Source: CAWAQA01 sp963784065 (GTDB lineage: Bacteria > Acidobacteriota > Vicinamibacteria > Vicinamibacterales > UBA2999). From it: a stretch of DNA of 64,000 bases. The notes beneath the pieces were generated by a model that worked only from the letters and a program-made list of their open reading frames with translations, was not told where the DNA came from and did not search any database. The stretch is taken from contig CAWAQA010000002.1 in the NCBI GenBank assembly GCA_963784065.1, positions 62,001 through 126,000 on the forward strand, written 5' to 3'. Each line of letters starts with the position of its first letter. Position 1 is the stretch's first letter. Of this stretch, positions 44,873-53,542 are shown piece by piece. The position numbers and the translations under genes were made by a program.

Positions 44873-46288
44873 ATGCCTTCCCTCCGAGCCGCCTGCTCCA
44901 TCCTCGTCGCGGTTCTCGTTGCCGCGGCGGTGCCCGTCAGCCGCGTTCGCACAGGCGGCGGCTGACTCGTATTTCGAGTTCCTCGATGGCGCGCCGCCTC
45001 GAGGCCGGTGGCGACACGGCCGGAGCGCTCGCCGCGCTGACGCGCGCCGCGGCCGCCGACAAGGGCTCGGCGGAAATCAGGGCGGAGATTGCGTCGTTCC
45101 AGCTGCGGCAGAACCGCCGCGACGAGGCCGAGAAGGCCGCGCGCGAGGCGATCGCCCTCGCGGAGGGCAACCTCGAGGCGCACCGGGTGCTCGGCCTGAT
45201 CTATGCCGGCGATGCCGATGACGCCGCCGAGAAGCGCGAGGGCGCACGGTCTGCCACGTTGGCGCGAGAGGCCATCACTCACCTCGAGCGCGTCGCGGCG
45301 GCGCCCGCCGCGGACATCGGGCTGCACTACACGCTGGGCCGTCTCTACCTGCGTACGGGCGCGCCGGAGAAGGCGGTGCAGGCGCTCAGCCGCGTGCTCA
45401 CGCAGAACCCCAACTCCGTGCAAGGCCGGCTCGCGCTCGCCCAGGCGTATGCCGCCACCGACAACACGACCTCCGCGATCGAGACGCTCGGCGAGATCGT
45501 CGAGGAGGAGCCGCGCGTCGCGTCTGCCCTCGCGCAGTACCAGGAGCTGGCGGGTCAGTTGAAGGAAGCGGCGGAGAACTACACGCGCGCGATCGGCGTG
45601 ACGCCGATGAGCCGCGAGCTGAAGTTCCGCCGTGTCGCAGTGCTCTACCGGGCCGGTGAATTTTCGCGCTCCGCCACGTTCGCGGCGCAGGCGCAGGCCG
45701 AGCATCCGGAGGACCTGCGGTTCCCGCAGCTGCAGGCGCGCGCGCTCTTCGAGGACGGCGCGCCGGCCCGCGCCTTCGCGGTGCTCGAGCCGGCGGCGAA
45801 GGCGTTTCCCAAGGACACGCAGACGCAGTTCGCGCTGGCGGACCTGTACAACGAGGCGGATCGCGATCAGGACGCGGAGCGTACGATCCGGCAGCTGCTG
45901 CAGATCGAGCCGGGCAACCCCGACGCACTGAACTACCTGGGTTACCTGCTGGCCGAACGCGGCGAGCAGCTCGACGAGGCCATCCGCCTCGTGCGCCGCG
46001 CGCTCGACGTCGACCCGGGCAATCCGTCGTACCTCGACAGCCTGGGCTGGGCGCACTTCCGCCGCGGGGAAGTTGGATGAGGCCGAGAAGTACCTCGCGC
46101 CGGCCGCGGCGAAGCTGCCGCGCAATTCCGTCGTGCAGGATCATCTCGGCGACGTTCAGGCGCGCCGCGGCCGGTGGCAGGAGGCCATTGCCGCCTGGAC
46201 GCGAGCGCTCGAGGGCGATGGGAACGACCTTGACCGTGACGCGGTCAATCGCAAGATCCAGGACGCTCGCAGCAAGCTGCCTCGCTAG
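44873..46288 (+). CDS. Exported TPR-repeat protein (three frame breaks)
   Basis: About 470 residues from ATG 44873 after removing extra bases near 44932, 44993 (ctc-g-atg) and 46068 (ggg-g-aag). A signal peptide (MPSLRAACSILVAVLVAAAVPSAAFAQ) leads into AADSYFEFLMARRLEAGGDTAGALAALTRAA. About ten tetratricopeptide repeats follow, for example LHYTLGRLYLRTGAPEKAVQALSRVL, TQFALADLYNEADRDQDAERTIRQLLQ, and ALNYLGYLLAERGEQLDEAIRLVRRAL. Probably a periplasmic scaffold. It precedes lolB, consistent with an envelope role, and similar TPR lipoproteins often stand before lolB-like genes; that is inference. Function otherwise unknown. Confidence 0.8.
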
Positions 46289-46375
46289 TTGATGGACAGC
46301 GATCGGCTTCCAACCTTCAACTCACTTCACCGGCCCAACTCTCAAGACACCCGAGCGGGAACCTTGGGAGTTGGA

Positions 46376-47192
46376 ATGTGGTTCCGGCGTGTCGTGTTGG
46401 GAGTTGGACGTTGGCTCCTGCCCGTGCTGTTGGGAGTGGTCTTCACCGGCTGCGCCGCCCGCGGCATCACGCTTCCCACCGACCCCGGCGTACCGTTCAA
46501 CGATTTCGCACAGGTTCACGAGCAGCTCACCGAAGCGTGCCGCGGCGTTCGCACGTTGACGGCCGAGCTGTCGCTCGCCGGGCGCGCGGGCAGCGAGCGT
46601 CTGCGCGGGCGCGTCGTGGCTGGCTTCGAGCGGCCCGCGTCGATGCGGCTCGAGGGCGTCGCGCCGTTCGGTCCGCCGGCGTTCATCCTCGCGGCTCGCG
46701 GCAACATGGCGGTCGCTGCTGCTTCCGCGTGACGATCGCGTGCTCAAGGGCGAGCGCGCCGAAGACATGCTCGGTGCGCTCACCGGCGTGGCGCTCGCGC
46801 CGGCAGACCTGCAGGCGATCCTCACCGGCTGCGTGACCGCGGATCCGAAACCGACGTCCGGCCGGCTGCACGAAAACGGTTGGGCCTCGATCGACCTCGA
46901 GGGTGGCGCACGCGTGTTCCTCCAGCGGCAGAACAACGCCTGGCAGGTGCGCGCGGCGCGGCGCGAGGGATGGCAGATCGACTATCCGGCGTGGCAGGGA
47001 CGTTTCCCGCAGTCGGTGCGCCTGCGCTCCGATCGACCCGGCGCCAGCGTCGATCTCACGGCCACGCTGTCCCAGGTCGAATCCAACGTGGATATCGAGC
47101 CGGCGGCGTTCACGGTGAACGTGCCGCCAGACGCGCAGCCGCTCACGCTCGATGAGCTGCGAATGGCCGGTCCGTTGCGGGGAGAATCGTGA
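46376..47192 (+). CDS. lolB: LolB-like outer-membrane lipoprotein receptor (one frame break)
   Basis: About 271 residues from ATG 46376, with one extra base near 46708 (gcg-g-tcg). Lipoprotein signal: MWFRRVVLGVGRWLLPVLLGVVFTGC, lipobox FTGC. The mature region FAQVHEQLTEACRGVRTLTAELSLAGRAG ... RLRGRVVAGFERPASMRLEG matches the LolB/DUF4292 half-barrel opening. The end SVDLTATLSQVESNVDIEPAAFTVNVPPDAQPLTLDELR also fits. The gene order lolB-ispE-prs-pth is conserved in many Gram-negatives, which strengthens the call. It inserts lipoproteins into the outer membrane. Without repair the frame stops at a TGA after residue 119. Confidence 0.75.
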
Positions 47193-47270
47193 AGCCGGCA
47201 GCCTGCAGCCGGCAGCCGGCAGTAGCTCGGCTCGTTGCACTGCCCGCTGCCTGCTGCCCGCTGCCTGCTC

Positions 47271-48226
47271 ATGACCGTCACCATCCGCGCCCACGCGAAG
47301 ATCAATCTCGACCTCCGCGTGCTCGGCACGCGGCCCGACGGCTTCCACGAGCTGCGCACGGTCTTCCAGGCGATCTCGCTGCACGACACGATCACCTGCG
47401 TCCTCGCGCGACGGGCCCGTTCGCGATCGAGTGCGATACGGCCGGCGTGCCGCTCGATCGCGTCGAATCTGGTCTGGAAGCGCCGCCGAGGCGCTGTGGC
47501 GGGCGCTGCGCCGCACCGGCCCGCTGCGCGACGTGGCTGATCCGGCTCGACAAGCGGATTCCGCTGCAGGCCGGGCTCGGCGGCGGCAGCGCCGACGCCG
47601 CGGCCACGCTGCTGGCGCTCGCCCGGGCGTGGCGCGTGCCGGTGCGGCCGGCGCAGCTCACCGACGTCGCGGCCACGCTCGGCGCCGACGTCCCGTTCTT
47701 CCTGGCGGGCGGCACCGCGCTCGGGCTCGGCCGCGGCGACGAGATCTATCCGCTCGCCGACCTGCCGCGCCACTGGATCGTGCTGCTGATTCCCGGCTTC
47801 GGCGTGTCGAGCGGCGACGCCTACCGCTGGTACGACGAGGAGCGCGAACCAGGGCCGGGACCGTGCGCCGCGCGAACCGCAGTACGTGCCCGGGCCCTGG
47901 CCGTCGCGCGCGGCGCAGATGATCAACGACCTCGAGGTGCCGATTGCCCGCCACCATCCCGAGATCGACCAGATGAAGGCGGCGCTGCGGCGGGCCGGGT
48001 GCGCTGGCCGCCGCGATGTCGGGCAGCGGCTCGGCCGTTTTCGGCCTGTTCCAGAAGCGGCCCGACGCGACGCGGGCGGTCGGAGCGCCTGTCGGGCTCG
48101 GGCTGGCGCGTGGTGCTGACCGAATCGCTCGGACGCGAGGCGTACGCGAAGGCGAGCCGTCCGGTGCCCGGCCGCGTCGGTGGCGGCCATCGCGAGCCAC
48201 AGCGGCACAAGGCCGTCACAAAGTGA
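47271..48226 (+). CDS. ispE: 4-diphosphocytidyl-2-C-methyl-D-erythritol kinase, heavily frame-broken
   Basis: About 315 residues from ATG 47271 if eight single extra bases are removed (near 47407, 47418, 47464, 47480, 47533, 47873, 48002 and 48092). The repaired order is fully IspE: IRAHAKINLDLRVLGTRPDGFHELRTVFQAISLHD, then DGPFAIECDTAGVPLDRVNLVWKAAEALWRALR. The GHMP ATP loop is IPLQAGLGGGSADAAATLLAL, followed by VPFFLAGGTALGLGRGDEIYPL, DQMKAALRRAGALAAAMSGSGSAVFGLF, and SGWRVVLTESLGREAY. IspE phosphorylates CDP-methylerythritol in isoprenoid synthesis. I see no other copy in the window. As given the gene could not make any product, yet the residues between breaks are perfectly conserved. Confidence 0.85.
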
Positions 48227-48369
48227 GAGCGACCGTCATCTCCGTGTCCGTGTCACTCCGTCGTTGCCGCGATCTTGCCGATGACCGGAAGTCTCGACTA
48301 CACTATGGGTTTGCACCGCCCTAGCCAGACGACTCCGTAAGACCTCCGTTTGATCGCGGCGGACAGTGG

Positions 48370-48444
48370 TGGGGCGTGGCCAAGCGGTAAGGCGCGGGAC
48401 TTTGGCTCCCGTATTCGGAGGTTCGAATCCTCCCGCCCCAACCA
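48370..48444 (+). tRNA. tRNA-Gln (anticodon TTG)
   Basis: A complete cloverleaf: acceptor tggggcg (48370-48376) pairs with cgcccca (48434-48440), anticodon arm cggga-ctttggc-tcccg with TTG at positions 34-36, and T-arm ggagg-ttcgaat-cctcc. The CCA end is encoded (48442-48444). It reads CAA (and CAG by wobble). It lies between ispE and prs. Confidence 0.96.
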
Positions 48445-48508
48445 GCCACGCCAGGGCAGTAGTGTTCAGGCAGGTCCGATGAGACGACCCCTGAGCGGTG
48501 AAGGACTC

Positions 48509-49460
48509 ATGTCGACGGGATTTGGCGACCTGAAGATCTTTTCGGGCAGCGCCCACCAGCAGCTGACGAAGGAGATCGCCGATTTCCTGGGAATCCCGCT
48601 GGGGCAGGCCCGGCTGCGCCGGTTCCCCGACAGCGAGGTGTCGTTCCAGATCGACGAGAACATCCGCGGCGCCGACGTCTTCATCGTCCAGCCGACGTCG
48701 AACCCGGTGGACCAGCACCTCATGGAAATGCTGGTGATGATCGACGCGTTCCGCCGCTCGTCGGCCGCGCGCATCACGGCGGTCATCCCGTATTACGGCT
48801 ACGCCCGGCAGGACCGCAAGGACAAGCCGCGCGTGCCGATCTCGGCCAAGCTCGTGGCCAACCTGCTCAGCGCGGCCGGGCACCAACCGCGTGCTGACGA
48901 TGGACCTGCACAAGGCGCAGATCCAGGGGTTCTTCGACATCCCGGTGGACCACCTGTTCGCGGCGCCGGTGATCATCGAGTACCTGGCGCGGCTGCACTA
49001 TCCGAAGCTGACCATCGTGTCGCCGGATGCCGGCGGCGCCGAGCGCGCCCGCGCGTATGCCAAGCGGCTCGATGCCGAGCTGGCGATCGTCGACAAGCGG
49101 CGCACCGAGGACGGCACGGCGGAAGTGATGAACGTGATCGGCGACGTCGAGGGCCGGACCTGTATCCTGCAGGACGACATCATCGACACCGCCGGCACGA
49201 TCCAGAAGGCGGCGACGGCGCTCAAGGCGGCGGGCGCCGAGCGCGTGCTCGCGTGCGCCGTGCACGGCGTGCTGTCGGGGCCGGCGGTCGACCGCATCGA
49301 GAAGTCGCCGCTCGATCAGCTGATCGTGACCAACACGATCCCGCTGCGCGGCGAGGCGCAGAACTGCAAGAAGATTGTCGTGCTGTCGGTGGCGCGGCTG
49401 CTCGGCCAGGCGATCCGGAGCATTCACGAGGAGACGTCGGTCTCGTCGTTGTTTGTGTAG
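48509..49460 (+). CDS. prs: Ribose-phosphate pyrophosphokinase (one frame break)
   Basis: About 316 residues from ATG 48509 (ribosome-binding site gaagga), normal length. One extra base near 48884 (gcc-g-ggc) must be removed to join LVANLLSAAG to TNRVLTMDLHKAQIQGFFDIPVDHL. Other motifs: IFSGSAHQQLTKEIADFLG, DENIRGADVFIVQPTSNPVDQHLMEMLVMIDAFRR, ITAVIPYYGYARQDRKDKPRVPISAKL, and the PRPP loop ILQDDIIDTAGTIQKAA. Makes PRPP for nucleotide, histidine and tryptophan synthesis. Co-directional with ispE, tRNA-Gln and rplY. Confidence 0.95.
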
Positions 49461-49526
49461 GCTCGGCTGCGGCACGGGCTCCGGCATGACCGAGCCCGAC
49501 CGAGCCGGCAGCGTAAGGAAGAAGAT

Positions 49527-50211
49527 ATGGAAGCGACACTCGAAGCAGTGAAGAGAGAAGGGCGCGGCAAGAACGAGGCGAACCGCCTGCGGGCGGCGGG
49601 CCGGATTCCCGCCGTGGTGTACGGCACACGCCAGGACGGGAAGCAGCCCGAGGCGATCCCCGTGGCCGTGGACCCGAAGGCCGTGCTGAAGATCCTGCAC
49701 TCCGACTCCGGCGCGAACACGCTGATCAACCTGAAGCGTGGAGGGCGGCGAGTCGCGCGTGATGGTGAAGGAGTATCAGCTCGACCCGGTCACCCACCCG
49801 CTGCTGCACGCCGACTTCTACCAGCTCGCGATGGACAAGGTGCTCACCGTGACCGTGCCGGTGCTCATCAAGGGCGAGCCGCGCGGCGTGAAGCTGCAGG
49901 GCGGCCTGCTCGACTTCGTCACCCGCGAGATCCAGGTGCAGTGCCTGCCGACCGACATTCCCGAGAACATCGAGGTGGACGTCACCGAGCTGATGCTGAA
50001 CCAGTCGATCCGGCTGCGCGACCTGCCGGAGAACCCGAAGTGGAAGCCGGTCAACGACGCCGAGACGATGCTCGTGCACGTCGTGCTGCCGAAGGCCGAG
50101 GAATCGGCGGCGGCGGCGACGCCGGCGGAGGGCGCTGCCCCGGCCGCGGCCGAGCCGGAGGTCATCAAGAAGGGCAAGACGGACGAGAAGGACGACGACA
50201 AGAAGAAGTAA
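49527..50211 (+). CDS. rplY: Ribosomal protein bL25, CTC form (one frame break)
   Basis: About 227 residues from ATG 49527 with ribosome-binding site ggaaga. One extra base at 49739 (aag-c-gtg) interrupts TLINLK-VEGGESRVMVKEYQLDPV. The N-terminal L25 domain (KREGRGKNEANRLRAAGRIPAVVYG) binds 5S rRNA. The C-terminal TL5/CTC domain follows (VTVPVLIKGEPRGVKLQGGLLDFVTREIQVQCLPTDIPENIEVDVTEL). The tail is Ala/Glu/Lys-rich, ending KGKTDEKDDDKKK. Precedes pth, as in many bacteria. Confidence 0.94.
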
Positions 50212-50277
50212 CGGCGCCTTGAATCTGCAATCGGCAGTCTTCGGACCTCGATTGAAGACTGCAGCGATTGAAGATCG

Positions 50278-50872
50278 ATGAAGCTGATCGTCGGGCTCGG
50301 AAATCCCGGCCGCGAATACCGCGACACGCGCCACAACGTCGGCTTCATGGTCGTCGACGAGATCGCGCGGCGGCACAGCCTGAGCTTCGGGATGGCGCCG
50401 TCGCAGGTGCCGGATGCGTTCGTGGCGAAGAGGTACGGCGTCGCTGCCGCTGCTGCTGGCCAAGCCGCTGACCTTCATGAACCGCAGCGGCGACGCGGTG
50501 GCCGCGCTGGCGCGCTACTACGACATCCCGCCCGGCGATCTGCTGGTGGTCGTCGACGAGGTGGCGCTGCCGTTCGGCAGGCTGCGGGCGCGGGCGCGCG
50601 GGTCGGCGGGCGGGCACAACGGGCTCAAGTCGATCGTCGAGCGGCTGGGCACGAGCGAGTTTCCCCGGCTGCGGCTGGGGGTGGGGCGCGGCGACGCGCG
50701 GCGGGATCTCGCGGATCACGTGCTCTCGAAGTTCGAGGCCGACGAACGGTCGGCCCTCGAAGGGTTCATCACCCGGGCGGCGGATGCCGCCGAGATGTTC
50801 GCCGTGGACGGCATCGGCAAGGTGATGAACATGTACAACCCGGAGGCCACGGCTCCGGACACAACCGACTGA
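50278..50872 (+). CDS. pth: Peptidyl-tRNA hydrolase (one frame break)
   Basis: About 198 residues from ATG 50278. One extra base near 50441 (ggc-g-tcg) separates the N-terminal half (MKLIVGLGNPGREYRDTRHNVGFMVVDEIA, with catalytic His in DTRHNVGF) from SLPLLLAKPLTFMNRSGDAV. The second half has VVVDEVALPFGRLRARARGSAGGHNGLKSI and the catalytic region LRLGVGRG. Recycles tRNA from stalled peptidyl-tRNA. A short inverted repeat (gcagtcttc, 50234-50242, with gaagactgc, 50254-50262) sits just before it. Confidence 0.94.
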
Positions 50873-50921
50873 CTCCTTGCCTCGCATGCTCTGTCGCAGG
50901 CCATAGTCCAGAAGGAGACGT

Positions 50922-51379
50922 ATGAACAGGAAGTACGAGCTCGTGTACGTCGTGTCGCCCGACGCGACCGAGGAGCAGGTCACCGATCTGCACACGCAGG
51001 TCGAAGGGATCGTCCAGCGCATGGGCGGCCAGATCGAGAAGACCGAGAACTGGGGCCGCCGCAAGCTCGCCTACGAGATCGGCCGCCACAAGGAAGGCAC
51101 CTACGTGCTCGAGGTCATCATCGGCACCGGCGAGCTCATGAAGGAAATCGATCGCCGCCTCAAGGTGTTCGACATCGTCATCCGCCATCTCGTCGTCCGC
51201 GTGGACGAGGAGCAGGGCGTGATCGAGCGGACGCGGCCAGCGCCGTACCGACGACGTCGCGCCGCCGCCGCGTGGCGCGCGGCCTGCCGGCCGATCGGCA
51301 GCCCGGTGAAGGCCAGCGCGGCGAGAGCGAAGACGATCGTGACGATCGCTTCGACATGGGGGCGGAGGACATCCGATGA
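50922..51379 (+). CDS. rpsF: Ribosomal protein bS6 (two frame breaks in the C-terminal tail)
   Basis: About 151 residues. The bS6 fold is intact: MNRKYELVYVVSPDATEEQVTDLHTQVEGIVQRMGG, GRRKLAYEIGRHKEGTYVLEVI, and FDIVIRHLVVRVDEEQGVIERTR. Two extra bases, near 51237 (cgg-c-cag) and 51291 (gcc-g-gcc), then shift the acidic/charged tail. Repaired, it ends GESEDDRDDRFDMGAEDIR, and its stop overlaps the rpsR start as ATGA. This restored overlap is strong independent support for both repairs. A clear ribosome-binding site (gaaggag) precedes the ATG. Confidence 0.93.
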
Positions 51380-51699
51380 ACGGCAAGAAGAGTTTCGGCG
51401 GCGGGAGCAGCGGCGGCGGCGGTGGCCGCGGCGGCCGCTCGGGCGCGGCGCTCGGCGCCGCGGGCAAGGACGGCCAGCGCCGTCCGATGTTCCGCCGGCG
51501 CAAGGTCTGCAAGTTCTGCTCGGACAAGATCGACGACATCAACTACAAGGACGTGAAGCTGCTGATGCCGTTCGTCCCCGAGCGCGCGAAGATCCTGCCG
51601 CGGCGCATCTCGGGCACGTGCGCCCTGCACCAGCGCAAGCTGCGCACCGCGATCATGCGGGCGCGCCAGCTGGCGCTGATCCCGTACACCGCCGAATAG
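51376..51699 (+). CDS. rpsR: Ribosomal protein bS18 with glycine-rich leader
   Basis: 107 residues. A Gly/Ser-rich leader (KKSFGGGSSGGGGGRGGRSG) of about 35 residues precedes the bS18 core. The core is RRRKVCKFCSDKIDDINYKDVKLLMPFVPERAKILPRRISGTCALHQRKLRTAIMRARQLALIPYT. The two cysteine pairs suggest a zinc-binding C+ form. Overlaps repaired rpsF. Confidence 0.95.
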   Translation: MNGKKSFGGGSSGGGGGRGGRSGAALGAAGKDGQRRPMFRRRKVCKFCSDKIDDINYKDVKLLMPFVPERAKILPRRISGTCALHQRKLRTAIMRARQLALIPYTAE

Positions 51700-51732
51700 A
51701 GGGGTCTCCAGCGTTTCGCGGCGGGCGCCTCG

Positions 51733-51796
51733 GGCCGGCTGAAGCCGGCCTTCACGATGGCGTTCTCCTCCGTAAGCAGGGGCCGGCTTCAGCCGC
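51733..51796 (+). repeat. Pair of REP-like palindromes between rpsR and rplI
   Basis: ggccggctgaagccggcc (51733-51750) and ggccggcttcagccgc (51781-51796) are opposed copies of the REP core inside the ribosomal-protein operon. Confidence 0.7.
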
Positions 51797-51828
51797 AGAC
51801 CGCAGACCGAAGACGACGAGGTTCAGCA

Positions 51829-52293
51829 ATGGAAGTCATTCTCAGAGAGACCGTCGACAACCTGGGCAAGCGCGGCGAGATCGTGAAGGTCGCCGCCGGC
51901 TACGCCCGCAACTATCTGCTGCCGCGGAAGCTGGCGCTGCCGGCGACCGAGGGCAACAAGAAGCACGTCGAGCGCGAGCGCAAGATCGTCGAAGGGCGCG
52001 AGGCGGACGAAAAGGGGCAGGCCGAGGCGCTTGGCGCGCAGATTGGCGCGGTGGACATCTCCATCCCGCGGCGCGTCGGCGAGACCGAGGCGCTCTACGG
52101 CTCGGTCACGGGCTCCGACATCGCCGACTACCTCAAGGCGAAGGGGTTTGAGATCGACCGGCGCAAGCTGATCCTGCCCGAGCCGATCAAGACGCTCGGC
52201 GAGCACAACGTGCCCCTCAAGCTGCACCGCGACGTGACGGTGCCGCTGAAGGTGAAGGTCGTGAAGGAGGGAGCCCAACAGACGGCGGACTAG
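51829..52293 (+). CDS. rplI: Ribosomal protein bL9
   Basis: 154 residues from ATG 51829. The N-terminal rRNA-binding domain MEVILRETVDNLGKRGEIVKVAAGYARNYLLPRKLA is canonical. A long helix and the C-terminal domain (GSVTGSDIADYLKAKGFEIDRRKLILPEPIKTLGEHNVPLKLH) follow. Last gene of the rpsF-rpsR-rplI operon; a terminator follows. Confidence 0.96.
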   Translation: MEVILRETVDNLGKRGEIVKVAAGYARNYLLPRKLALPATEGNKKHVERERKIVEGREADEKGQAEALGAQIGAVDISIPRRVGETEALYGSVTGSDIADYLKAKGFEIDRRKLILPEPIKTLGEHNVPLKLHRDVTVPLKVKVVKEGAQQTAD

Positions 52294-52319
52294 CCGGCGG
52301 CCGGCAGCGGGCGGTGAAC

Positions 52320-52354
52320 GGGCCTGGTCTTGACCGACCGGGCCCTGTTTGTTT
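52320..52354 (+). terminator. Rho-independent terminator after rplI
   Basis: gggcctggtc (52320-52329) pairs with gaccgggccc (52336-52345), one G-U pair, loop of 6. It is followed by tgtttgttt. Best intrinsic terminator in the window. Confidence 0.8.
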
Positions 52355-52439
52355 CGGCGTCATTCCTGCTACCCGTCGTCCGGCCTGATGCTTACTGGCA
52401 GCTGCCAGCTGCCAGCTGATTCACTTCAAAGGGACAAAG

Positions 52440-52907
52440 ATGGCTGTTGACGTTGGCGCCAAGGCGCCGGATTTCACTCTGCCGAACCAGGACCGCGAGC
52501 AGGTGACGCTGAGCGAGCAGATCAAGAAGGGCCCCGTCGTGCTTGCGTTCTTCCCCGCCGCGTTCAGCGGCGTGTGCACGAAAGAGATGTGCACGTTTCG
52601 CGACTCGATGTCAGAACTGAACAAGGTGTCGGCAACCGTTCTCGGCGTGAGCACCGACACGTTCTTCTCGCTGAAGGCATGGGGCGATCAGCAGAAGCTC
52701 ACGTTCCCGCTGCTCAGCGATTACAACAAGGACGTCATCAGGAAGTACGACGTCGTCAACCCGGACATGATGGGATTGAAGGACATTTCCCGGCGCGCCG
52801 TGTTCGTCGTCGGCCGCGACGGCACGGTGAAGCATCGCGAAGTGCTCGACGACGCGCGCAACGAGCCGGACTACTCGAAGATCAAGCAGGCGGTCGCGTC
52901 CGCCTGA
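52440..52907 (+). CDS. Peroxiredoxin (AhpE/Bcp-like)
   Basis: 155 residues, thioredoxin fold. VGAKAPDFTLPNQDREQVTLSE opens it. The peroxidatic cysteine is in FFPAAFSGVCTKEMCTFRD, near residue 45, with a second cysteine five residues on. SKIKQ-type C-terminus. Reduces hydrogen and organic peroxides in the cytosol; the exact subfamily is not certain. Unbroken frame, single gene after the ribosomal operon. Confidence 0.9.
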   Translation: MAVDVGAKAPDFTLPNQDREQVTLSEQIKKGPVVLAFFPAAFSGVCTKEMCTFRDSMSELNKVSATVLGVSTDTFFSLKAWGDQQKLTFPLLSDYNKDVIRKYDVVNPDMMGLKDISRRAVFVVGRDGTVKHREVLDDARNEPDYSKIKQAVASA

Positions 52908-53079
52908 ACCTCCAGCCGGAGCGCGAGGAATACGCTGAGGGCGACGCCGGGAAGACCGTGGTCCGCAGTCAGGACAGAAACCAACTCACTCATGGAACGA
53001 GTATGCGGCATCTCCGTTACAGACCACGGGCCCGCGCGGGTTGGGAGTGAGCCCTAGACGGGAACTTACTCGTGTTGAT

Positions 53080-53131
53080 GTAGAGGTGGACCTTCAGGTC
53101 CGCGCAGGCGGGCCTGAAGGCCCGCCTCTAC
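53080..53131 (+). repeat. Large palindrome, gtagaggcgg...ccgcctctac family
   Basis: gtagaggtggaccttcaggtc is followed closely by ggcgggcctgaaggcccgcctctac. Outer arms gtagagg/cctctac pair, and each half contains its own ccttcagg or cctgaagg palindrome. Confidence 0.7.
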
Positions 53132-53166
53132 AAAGCCGACAACGTTCCATCGCTAACTCGCAACAT

Positions 53167-53188
53167 AGGCGGACCTAAAGGTCCGCCT
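53167..53188 (+). repeat. Perfect hairpin aggcggacct-aa-aggtccgcct
   Basis: Two exact 10-base arms. The right arm is followed by ctac as in the neighbouring copy. A shortened version of this element is found in frame inside alr (55072-55093). Confidence 0.75.
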
Positions 53189-53542
53189 CTACGAAACGCC
53201 ACACGCGTGAGCTCCGGGATCTTGGGAGTTGGGGGCAATCGCAAGGAAGTTGGGCGTTGGGCGTTGCGCGATTGGGAGTTACCCCTACACCCGACGTTCC
53301 AACGTGTTGGCGTCGCCTAGCTAATCGATCGCGGTGTTGAGTTCTCTCTCCGCATCCCCCCGAAACGCCGTCAGGGCTGAACCAGAACGCATGTTCCGAC
53401 TCTAGCCGTCGTGGCGCGAAGTCACGGTTCGACTTTGGCAGTTGCCCTCTCGGGACGATTGTGAATTGCGACTTGGGAATTGAGCGTTGGGGGTTGGGAG
53501 TTAGCAGTTCTGCTGATATCCTCGCGCTTTCCTTCCAACCCC

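Larger units (their letters stand above)
52908..53542. other. 635-base gene-free spacer rich in palindromes
   Basis: I find no plausible gene on either strand. It holds the two hairpin repeats listed next and, from 53220 to 53515, many copies of ttgggagttggg/gttgggcgttggg text, partly in direct and partly in drifting order. dnaB starts at its end without an obvious promoter. Confidence 0.7.

Noticed and set aside
52574..53050. 158-codon frame overlapping the peroxiredoxin gene
   Set aside because: It is the peroxiredoxin gene in another frame running into the gene-free spacer.
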